A stretch of DNA of 23,739 nucleotides from Candidatus Sumerlaeota bacterium. GTDB lineage: Bacteria > UBP6 > UBA1177. The notes under the pieces are model-generated. The model worked only from the letters and a program-made list of their open reading frames with translations, did no database searches and was not told the origin of the DNA. The translations under genes were made by a program, and so were the position numbers. Shown here one piece after another: positions 13,762-20,555 of the stretch; the first letter of the stretch is position 1, and each line of letters opens with the position of its first letter. The stretch covers positions 1-23,739 of the forward strand of contig SLGQ01000145.1 of NCBI GenBank assembly GCA_007136595.1. The letters run 5' to 3'.

Positions 13762-16700
13762 TGTTGTCCCCCTTTTAGATCACAATACTTTACAGTAAGG
13801 TTCCGTCCCTTTTCTTTAGCTTTATAGAGAGCCATATCTGATTTTTCAATAAAATCTTTTTCACTTTTAACTCTGTCTTCATGATAAGATGAAACCCCGG
13901 CACTTATTGTGGCTGAAATTCCTGAAAAATCCATCTTCCCGCATTTTACTCTTATTTTTTCTGCGGTTCTGTAAGCTCCTTCACGATCGGTTCCTGTAAG
14001 AAGAATTGCAAACTCTTCTCCACCGATCCTTCCCACATAGTCTGAAGATCTGACAGTATCTTTCAAAAGAGTTCCCATTTGCTTCAAAACAGCATCTCCG
14101 GCAAGATGTCCATAAGAATCATTTATCTTTTTAAAGTGATCAATATCAAGAAGTATCATTGATATGGTAAATCCGTATCTGGCAGCTTTTTCAACCTCTT
14201 TCGACAAGATGGACATGAAGTGTCTTCTGGAGTGAAGTTTTGTAAGAACATCGGTAGTTGCTATCTGAAGTAACTCCACATTATCAAAAATTACTGCAAC
14301 ATTTTCTGCAAGCATATCCATGAACCGTATCTCTGATTCTGTAAGGCTTCCCTTGGAAGTGTCTCTTTCCAGATAAAAATATGAAGTGACAATACCTTTC
14401 GTTGATATCGGAACTGCGGCAACAGATCTGAAATCACCTTCTGCTGTCCCTTCGCCGGAAGGTGTTCCCGAAATGAACTCGATCCTTCCCGATTTGAGCA
14501 TTCTGGCGATAAGCCCGGCTTTGAAACGGATTTCGTTCATTTTATACTTTTTATATGTGGAGTCCAAAATAAGATAGTTCCTTTCATCTTTTTCATTTCC
14601 GTGAAATATTATGCCGCAAACATCAAGAGAAAGAAGGTCAAGAACTTTTTTAATGACTATGTCAGTTATCCTGGTGATCTCAGTCCGTCCCGCAATGGAT
14701 TTAACGATATCAATTACGGCGGCATAGTTGTTGTTAAGAGATTTCATGTATTCAATGTGGCTCTTTCCGTGAAGTATGTGTTCTCTCAGTTGCATTATGC
14801 TGCTTTGGATGAACTTCTTTTCTTCATCATAAACCCCGGCTCTGTCAAGAGAAAGCTTCATCTCTTTGATGATGTTCTCCGTATCATCAATGTCGATATT
14901 ATAAGAAATGTCATCAAAAAGGGTGAAGAAAAAAGAAGACTGACTTTGTGATGCAAGAGAAAGCCCTTTTTCAACATATTTTTTCAAAAGAGATGATGCC
15001 GGAGCATACTCTTTAAGGAACATTCCTGAATAGTAATAGTAAAACATTTTATAAAGATAGTGGGAGCTCGTGATTTTATTCTGCTCAACTTCAAGGATTA
15101 TCTCCATTCCGGCATCTCTGTTTCCTGTCCGTGTAAAGTGAACAATTTTTGAAAGAAGATAAAGAAGATAGTTGGTGCCCTTATATATCGGATACTCCTC
15201 AAGCATGTTCAGAAGTTTTTCTTCCAGTTCAAGAAAAAAGTTCCTGTCGTTTCCGGTAAGAGCCTCAAGGAAGATCATGATGGAATAATAGATCACACTT
15301 TTGGAGTGGTTAATGTTTTCGAACTGATCGAAATATCTTCTTAGTTTTCCACCGATACTCCGCGCATACCCGGTTTCATTTTTAAGTATCGCAAGCAGTA
15401 TCTGAAGTCCGTAAATATCTATAATGTCCGGATCATTTATTTCGGCAACACTTATGTTCTCGGCACTGTTAAGATAATTCTCGGCAATGGAAAGTTCTCC
15501 CCGGATAAGGGCAAGTTCACCGTAGTTCACATAACATTGTTTCAAAATGTTCGTGCCACACCCTTTCCGTGCGTATTCAATAGCTTTTTCAAGATAAAAC
15601 CTTACATCATTCATTTTTCCCAGACGGTGGGAACAGGCAGCCAAATTCAAATAACTCCGGGTTATCCTGAAATTGTCAAATATCTCAACGGAAAGCTTTA
15701 AAGATTCGTGAAGCACTTTATATGCTTCATTGATCTCGTTGTAATTCCAGAAATAGCGGTATGAAGAATTAAGAGCATCTATCACAAACGGCTTTGAATC
15801 AAGTCTGTATGCACTTTCAAGAAGGTCTTTCATCATTTTTTGAAGATGGTCGCGGTCTTTTGTGCCAAGCAGTATAGAGTGATCGAACTGAAGGTGTTTA
15901 AGTGTGAAGTTCCTTATCGGTCCGAAAAGTTTGGTATGCCCCTTTTTTACAAATCCTATTGCTCTTACGAGATGAAAATATGATTTGCTGTAATCTCCAC
16001 CTATGGCAAGAATTATATAAGCCCTCAAATAGTGTTTGAAAGCTTTTTTATCTTTAGTTTCGGCTTTATAGTCAGATATAAACTTCAAAGCCTTTTTCGG
16101 TTCAGCGTTTCCAACAAGAGAATAGACAAGATCCTCAAGTATTGTGTCATCTCTGTTCCAGACAGAATGACATTTTTCCAAAAGAGGAAGGGCTTTATTG
16201 AATATCCCCAGACGGTAATACATCCTGCCGGCAAAAAGATAAACTGCATACTTTTTTTTGTCCGGTGTAAGTTCAGGATTTGACTCTACAATGGAAAGTG
16301 CATTGTCAAGCGAAGTTTCAGCAAGTTCGGAGTTGAGATTTGCAAAAAACCCACCGACCGACTGAAGATAAAGTCCCAGAGCTTTTTTTGTGTGCCCGGC
16401 TTTGTTATAGTGAAAAGCGGCAAAAGCAAAGTGGTTGATCTTCATTTCGAGAAGATCTTTCCATGTTTCTATTATGTAATCACCGAATTTTTCATGGATA
16501 ACCTTTTTTTCAGTGTCTGTAAGCATTGAATAAATAATAGGCTTAAAAGACTTGTTGACAATGGTCATCCGTCCGTTTTTATAAATGTTTATGAGATAGT
16601 TTGATTCAAGTACGCTCAACGATGCTTCGAACTCCTGTTTATCCATTTTATCGGATACTACTGCAAAAAGAGATTCTTTGGTTATGAACTTGAGATAGAC

Positions 16701-18425
16701 CGACGCTGCTTTCAGAAGATACCGTTCTTTGGGAGGAAGTGATGAAACCTTGGCTTTAAGTAGCTTTTCGGCACCCTTTCCGATAATTTTCATGTCTCTG
16801 AAAAAAATACGGGACCCCTTTTCATAGATAAGTTTTTCTTCACTTAAAAGAAACAGAAGTGAACGGATCAGCTTAGTGAGCCCCCGGCTGTTCCTGTATA
16901 TCCAGAGGTATATTTCGTTTTCGATCTGGTTCTCGGATTTTCTCAACGCACTTTCAATAAACTCTCTTGTTTCCAGAAATGTAAGAGGAGAAAGAACTAT
17001 CCTTGAATAAGCCGGGACCTCTATTGTTGAACCCCCTTCGGGATCGATCGTTACAATTGTGAAAAGACCGTTGGTGTTATCAGGGTTTGTGGAAATTTCC
17101 TGTATTATTTTGAGAGATCTTTTATCAACATTTTCGAAGTTGTCAAGCATAAGAATAATAGGTTTTTCTCTCGCCGCCATTCTTACAAAATCTTTACACA
17201 TCGAAACCATTCTGAAAAAATCTTCGTTGGAAGTTGAAAGGCTTTTTTCCGGAGCGAACATCTTAAATTCACCGTAAGATAAAAACTGCGGAAAATAAAG
17301 GAGAACTGCACCGCGCCACTTTAACGAAAGCTGTAGTCTGTATTCCCTGTCCAGAGATTCCCAGAGAGTTTTCAGGAGATCTGCAAGAAGATATTGTGTC
17401 TGATTGGCACTGAAAAAAAGAACATTGAAATTTCGGGACTTCATTTTTCTCCCGAATTCCTTAAGAAAACGGCTCCGCCCTGAACCTTCGGGAGTTTCAA
17501 TGATAACTGTCTGGTCTATAGAGGTGGCTTCAAAATTGTCAACAAGCTCGACAAGTGCCGTCATTTCCGGTTTTCTTGAAATGAAGTCAGTTTCATGGAC
17601 AGGAACGCTTCTTTTAAGAGATCGGCTGTATTCACTTTCTTCGGTCATTGTTATGATCTTTTCAAAACTCAAAAGCATTGAAGCGGCATCTGAAAACCTT
17701 TCGGAAGGTTCTGGCGATATAAGCCGGGATATGAAATCTTTCAACTCCTTTTCCGTGTTGGATGGAAAATGGATGTTTGTTATATCGGCAGTGCTGTTTT
17801 CAATGTATGGGAGCGTTTTCCAGGGCAACCTTGAATAAAGTGCTTCATAAAGGACTATCCCCAGACTGTAGAAATCGGATCTCCAATCAAAGACACCTTG
17901 CTTTATAACTTCAGGGGCAGTATAGGTGTAATCGGATCTCAATCCTGCTGACTTTGCCCCGAAAGAAGATAAAAATCCAGTGTCAACAAGTTTTGCAGAT
18001 CCGTCAGAGCTTACAATGATGTCCTGCGGCTTGATATCTCCATGAACAAGCCCGTAATTGTGTATTTCTGTCAAACCTTTTGCAATGTCAAAAATATATT
18101 TCAGTGTATCAAGTTCGCGCTTTGTTTTCATCCTTGCAAGTGAAGAGCCTTCGACAAATTCCATCGTATAAAAAACAGTGCCGTTTTCGCTGAAGAAATC
18201 GTACATTTTTGCAATATATTTGCTCTTTATCCTTGAGTAAGTGTTAAAATCTTTTTTAATTTTCGGAAGAAGATTTCTTTTTGAAAAAAAGCCGGGATCT
18301 ATCATTTTTAAGGAAACATTCTGATCTGTGACAGTATCTTTGCTGAGCCACACTTCTCCCAAAGTGGTGTGCCCGACAAGTTTTATTAACTTGAATCTCC
18401 CTATGACCTTTGAGTTTTTTTTCAT
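13758..18425 (-). CDS. Ser/Thr kinase-like / ATPase / TPR / GAF / diguanylate cyclase fusion protein
   Basis: A 1555-residue cytoplasmic signalling protein. Kinase-like domain (about 10-255): Lys40, HGD (128-130) with Lys132, DTG (148-150), APE (170-172). Orphan STAND-type AAA ATPase domain (about 278-560): degenerate P-loop PEGSGRSR (about 312-319) and Walker B ILMLDNFE (424-431). A long helical TPR-like region follows (about 620-1190), then a GAF domain (about 1215-1385) and a GGDEF domain (1390-1545) with TDVLTKLHSRR, active site GGEEF (1468-1472) and the inhibitory-site motif RSSD (1459-1462). The cyclase should make c-di-GMP and be product-inhibited. The kinase has HGD for HRD, DTG for DFG, Asp135 for the metal-binding Asn and a Gly-poor loop. 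The ATPase has Arg for the P-loop Lys. Both may therefore be weak or dead. It heads a coupled three-gene operon. Confidence 0.93.
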   Translation of the reverse strand: MKKNSKVIGRFKLIKLVGHTTLGEVWLSKDTVTDQNVSLKMIDPGFFSKRNLLPKIKKDFNTYSRIKSKYIAKMYDFFSENGTVFYTMEFVEGSSLARMKTKRELDTLKYIFDIAKGLTEIHNYGLVHGDIKPQDIIVSSDGSAKLVDTGFLSSFGAKSAGLRSDYTYTAPEVIKQGVFDWRSDFYSLGIVLYEALYSRLPWKTLPYIENSTADITNIHFPSNTEKELKDFISRLISPEPSERFSDAASMLLSFEKIITMTEESEYSRSLKRSVPVHETDFISRKPEMTALVELVDNFEATSIDQTVIIETPEGSGRSRFLKEFGRKMKSRNFNVLFFSANQTQYLLADLLKTLWESLDREYRLQLSLKWRGAVLLYFPQFLSYGEFKMFAPEKSLSTSNEDFFRMVSMCKDFVRMAAREKPIILMLDNFENVDKRSLKIIQEISTNPDNTNGLFTIVTIDPEGGSTIEVPAYSRIVLSPLTFLETREFIESALRKSENQIENEIYLWIYRNSRGLTKLIRSLLFLLSEEKLIYEKGSRIFFRDMKIIGKGAEKLLKAKVSSLPPKERYLLKAASVYLKFITKESLFAVVSDKMDKQEFEASLSVLESNYLINIYKNGRMTIVNKSFKPIIYSMLTDTEKKVIHEKFGDYIIETWKDLLEMKINHFAFAAFHYNKAGHTKKALGLYLQSVGGFFANLNSELAETSLDNALSIVESNPELTPDKKKYAVYLFAGRMYYRLGIFNKALPLLEKCHSVWNRDDTILEDLVYSLVGNAEPKKALKFISDYKAETKDKKAFKHYLRAYIILAIGGDYSKSYFHLVRAIGFVKKGHTKLFGPIRNFTLKHLQFDHSILLGTKDRDHLQKMMKDLLESAYRLDSKPFVIDALNSSYRYFWNYNEINEAYKVLHESLKLSVEIFDNFRITRSYLNLAACSHRLGKMNDVRFYLEKAIEYARKGCGTNILKQCYVNYGELALIRGELSIAENYLNSAENISVAEINDPDIIDIYGLQILLAILKNETGYARSIGGKLRRYFDQFENINHSKSVIYYSIMIFLEALTGNDRNFFLELEEKLLNMLEEYPIYKGTNYLLYLLSKIVHFTRTGNRDAGMEIILEVEQNKITSSHYLYKMFYYYYSGMFLKEYAPASSLLKKYVEKGLSLASQSQSSFFFTLFDDISYNIDIDDTENIIKEMKLSLDRAGVYDEEKKFIQSSIMQLREHILHGKSHIEYMKSLNNNYAAVIDIVKSIAGRTEITRITDIVIKKVLDLLSLDVCGIIFHGNEKDERNYLILDSTYKKYKMNEIRFKAGLIARMLKSGRIEFISGTPSGEGTAEGDFRSVAAVPISTKGIVTSYFYLERDTSKGSLTESEIRFMDMLAENVAVIFDNVELLQIATTDVLTKLHSRRHFMSILSKEVEKAARYGFTISMILLDIDHFKKINDSYGHLAGDAVLKQMGTLLKDTVRSSDYVGRIGGEEFAILLTGTDREGAYRTAEKIRVKCGKMDFSGISATISAGVSSYHEDRVKSEKDFIEKSDMALYKAKEKGRNLTVKYCDLKGGQQ

Positions 18426-18449
18426 ATACTTTCCAAAATATACTTCTTC

Positions 18450-18485
18450 TGCCGGAAAAAGTCAGTAAATAAAAAAATACCGGCA
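18450..18485. repeat. Inverted repeat TGCCGG-24-CCGGCA at the kinase-cyclase transcription start
   Basis: Six-base perfect arms at 18450-18455 and 18480-18485 flank an A-rich loop. These are rare GC-rich words in AT-rich DNA. One arm covers the predicted start of transcription, so it could be an operator pair. Confidence 0.35.
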
Positions 18486-18489
18486 ATGT

Positions 18490-18518
18490 ATAATATATTT
18501 ATTATCCATTTTTCTCAA
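18490..18518 (-). promoter_or_regulatory. Promoter for the kinase-cyclase operon
   Basis: On the minus strand TTGAGA (18513-18518), a 17-base spacer and TATTAT (18490-18495), about 65 bases ahead of the start codon at 18425. It is divergent from the promoter at 18543-18571. Confidence 0.55.
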
Positions 18519-18542
18519 ATAATTTTGTCATAAACATTTAAT

Positions 18543-18571
18543 TTGCACAGATAAAGGAGGTATGGTATTAA
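18543..18571 (+). promoter_or_regulatory. Promoter for the exported protein / steroid-reductase gene pair
   Basis: TTGCAC (18543-18548), 17 bases, TATTAA (18566-18571). The predicted start near 18578 leaves a leader of about 47 bases before the ATG at 18625. Confidence 0.5.
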
Positions 18572-18624
18572 GATGTTGAAAATAGTTTTTTATAATTGAA
18601 GTAAATTTCGTTCAGGAGAACTAA

Positions 18625-19353
18625 ATGTTGAAAAGAGTGACAAGCCTCGTATTTTTATTGTTTTTATTTCCGCTTTTATACGGTGAAAGTCCGTCTGTTC
18701 ATGCGGGGATGAAAATTACCCCTGAAATATCGAAAGATGTAATCGCCCGTGCTACTGCGAAATATTCAAAAATGTACGAAAAGTATTCCGGAATAAAAAG
18801 CACCCGGCATGTAACTGTCGAATGGCGGCATCCCAGAACCAACAAATTAATAGAAAAAGAAGAAGTGGTTTATACCAGATACGATGATTTTTATGAAAAC
18901 CTTGTTTATGAAGTTCACAAATATACTGTTAACGGGGAAGAAAGAAATCCAAAAAGCTATGATCCGAGAGAATCAAAACCGGGGATTCCCCATTTTGATA
19001 AAAATGGACACAAAGAATATGAAAGGGAAGTTGTGGCAGTTGAAAAAGTTGACGGAAAGTTGTGCTACAAAATAAAAATGACCCCCAGAAATCCGAAAGA
19101 TGAACATTTTGCAGGGCATGTATGGCTTACCGTTGACGGGCTTGAGTATGTTCAGAACGAAGGAACTTCGGGAAGAATGAGATTCGGTGTCAGTGACCTC
19201 TATGTGAAATATAAAGCGAGAGATTTCGGTGATTATTTCTTTTTTACGAGCGGTTACACAAAAGTGACCCTTAATGTTCTTGGACTTTACAGAAGGACAC
19301 TGATATTTAATTTTGTAAATAAGAACATTGAACCCATTCCAAGAAAAAAATAG
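18625..19353 (+). CDS. Exported LolA-like periplasmic protein, function unknown
   Basis: A 242-residue protein with a signal peptide (about 1-20, ending LLYGES); no lipobox. The mature part alternates beta strands and charged loops (HVTVEWRHPRTNKLIEKEEV, VAVEKVDGKLCYKIKMTPR, HVWLTVDGLEYVQNEG). This resembles the half-barrel of LolA/LolB-type or outer-membrane lipoprotein-sorting proteins, which hold lipids, but the match is by pattern only. AGGAG sits six bases ahead of the ATG. The steroid-reductase-family gene starts 11 bases after its stop, so the two are almost certainly one operon. A lipid-binding fold next to a membrane lipid-modifying enzyme would fit together; this is inference. Confidence 0.8.
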   Translation: MLKRVTSLVFLLFLFPLLYGESPSVHAGMKITPEISKDVIARATAKYSKMYEKYSGIKSTRHVTVEWRHPRTNKLIEKEEVVYTRYDDFYENLVYEVHKYTVNGEERNPKSYDPRESKPGIPHFDKNGHKEYEREVVAVEKVDGKLCYKIKMTPRNPKDEHFAGHVWLTVDGLEYVQNEGTSGRMRFGVSDLYVKYKARDFGDYFFFTSGYTKVTLNVLGLYRRTLIFNFVNKNIEPIPRKK

Positions 19354-19364
19354 CGAGGGGAAGC

Positions 19365-20111
19365 ATGAACAGTTTATATGAACTTTTACTTGCCGCACAG
19401 TTCATAAGTGCATTTTTTACTTTCATTGCACTCTATTTTGTAACAGCGGGTTACGGCAGACACGGCGGTAAAAAGTGGGGACCTTCAATAAATCCGCGTG
19501 CAGGCTGGCTTTTAATGGAATCTCCGGTTGTTATAATTCCCATAGTTCTTGCATGCAGCGGAACGGTGACAACAGTTACAGGTGTAATGCTTGCCATCTG
19601 GCTGACACATTATATTCAGCGGACATTTATCTATCCTTTTCTTATCCGCGGTGAAGAGAAAATGCCTCTTCTCATAATCCTTTTTTCGTTAATGTTCAAT
19701 GGAATGAACGGTTACATCAACGGCTACTATCTGTTCAATATCGCTGATTATTCCGTTTCATGGTTTTCCGATATCCGTTTTATTGCGGGAGTTTGCATCT
19801 TTTTTGCAGGAATGGTGATAAATATCCACTCGGATCATGTCGTGAGAACTCTCAGAAAAGAGAAAGGTGAAGGATACCACCTTCCCGAAAGAGGGATGCA
19901 CAAATTTGTTGCAAGCCCCAACTATCTGGGTGAAATAATGGAGTGGACAGGTTGGGCGATCCTCACATGGTCTCTTCCGGGACTTGCATTCATGCTTTTT
20001 ACGATGGCAAATCTTGTTCCAAGGGCACATAAACACAGAAAATGGTACAAAGAAAAGTTCGGGAACGAATACCCCTCATCAAGAAAAAGGGTGTTTCCGT
20101 TTATTTACTGA
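19365..20111 (+). CDS. Steroid 5-alpha-reductase (SRD5A) family membrane enzyme
   Basis: A 248-residue polytopic inner-membrane protein with about six to seven helices. It shows the SRD5A pattern closely: PRAGWLLMESP (44-54), THYIQRTFIYP (81-91), NGYINGYYL (116-124), NIHSDH (153-158), SPNYLGEIMEWTGWA (184-198) and the terminal YPSSRKRVFPFIY. Family enzymes use NADPH to reduce the delta-4,5 bond of 3-oxo-delta-4 steroids, or related enone and polyprenol substrates. Glu52 and Tyr83 match the substrate-contacting Glu57 and Tyr91 of human SRD5A2, but the preceding Gln56 is Met51 here. Asn186 and Glu190 of the cofactor region are kept. GAGGGGA precedes the ATG. It forms an operon with the exported protein upstream. 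Family sure, substrate unknown. Confidence 0.92.
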   Translation: MNSLYELLLAAQFISAFFTFIALYFVTAGYGRHGGKKWGPSINPRAGWLLMESPVVIIPIVLACSGTVTTVTGVMLAIWLTHYIQRTFIYPFLIRGEEKMPLLIILFSLMFNGMNGYINGYYLFNIADYSVSWFSDIRFIAGVCIFFAGMVINIHSDHVVRTLRKEKGEGYHLPERGMHKFVASPNYLGEIMEWTGWAILTWSLPGLAFMLFTMANLVPRAHKHRKWYKEKFGNEYPSSRKRVFPFIY

Positions 20112-20147
20112 AACAAAAAAGTTTCCTGAAAAAGTAAAACTAAAAAG

Positions 20148-20176
20148 TTGAAATTAAATTATTTAAGGTATATAGT
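20148..20176 (+). promoter_or_regulatory. Promoter for the PqqD-like gene
   Basis: TTGAAA (20148-20153), exactly 17 bases, TATAGT (20171-20176), about 50 bases ahead of the TTG start at 20225. Here the alternative GTG at 20201 would leave only about 18 bases of leader. Confidence 0.55.
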
Positions 20177-20213
20177 ATTTGCTGTATTTGAAAACAGGTC
20201 GTGAAACTGATTT

Positions 20214-20218
20214 GGAGG
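20214..20218 (+). promoter_or_regulatory. Ribosome site that decides the PqqD-like start
   Basis: GGAGG lies six bases ahead of the TTG at 20225. No comparable site precedes the longer GTG start at 20201, and no ATG is available. Confidence 0.6.
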
Positions 20219-20224
20219 CAGGTT

Positions 20225-20524
20225 TTGGATAACAGAGTTTTTAAAATAAGAGATGAGGTTGCTTTCAGGAAAGCCAATGACGGCACAATGACAATAGTAT
20301 CCCCGGTAACGGACAAGATAATCACTGTGAATCCTACTGCAACGGAAATATGGGAAATGATCGACGGTGAAAAAACCGTTTCGCAGATAATAAATTTTTT
20401 CAGCGAAGCACACTCAGATGATAACGATTTTCCCGGACAAAAGCAGGTGTCGGAAGATGTTACCGATATGATAGATAATTTTTTTGCCAGAGAGCTTACT
20501 GAACTTGTCAGTAAAGAAGATTAA
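20225..20524 (+). CDS. Stand-alone PqqD-family (RiPP recognition element-type) protein
   Basis: A 99-residue small cytoplasmic protein using a TTG start chosen for its GGAGG site; a GTG at 20201 would add eight residues. The whole length matches the PqqD superfamily. An opening strand (DEVAFRKANDGTM) leads to ITVNPTATEIWEMIDGEKTV, the hallmark N-x-T-A-x-x-I-W-x-x-x-D-G. It continues with SQIINFF and a C-terminal helix pattern (VSEDVTDMIDNFFARELTEL). An acidic insert (SDDNDFPGQK) separates the last helices. PqqD proteins bind RiPP precursor leader peptides and present them to radical SAM or other modifying enzymes. No such enzyme or precursor is visible here. It is followed 31 bases later by the Ig-repeat lipoprotein, probably on the same transcript. 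Confidence 0.85.
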   Translation: MDNRVFKIRDEVAFRKANDGTMTIVSPVTDKIITVNPTATEIWEMIDGEKTVSQIINFFSEAHSDDNDFPGQKQVSEDVTDMIDNFFARELTELVSKED

Positions 20525-20555
20525 TTATTTTTGTTAAGCATAACAGGAGGGTTTC

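Noticed and set aside
17404..17838. 144-codon plus-strand frame inside the kinase-cyclase gene
   Set aside because: Fully antisense to the ATPase/kinase region, with no ribosome site and no recognisable motif.
18573..18599. Tiny frame MLKIVFYN after AGGAGG, ahead of the LolA-like gene
   Set aside because: The AGGAGG (18555-18560) lies in the spacer of the better promoter (18543-18571), upstream of the predicted transcript start, so it cannot serve as a ribosome site for that message. The 8-residue frame is likely chance.
20201..20224. GTG start for the PqqD-like protein
   Set aside because: No good ribosome site precedes it, the extra residues do not belong to the PqqD fold, and the TTG at 20225 has GGAGG at ideal spacing.
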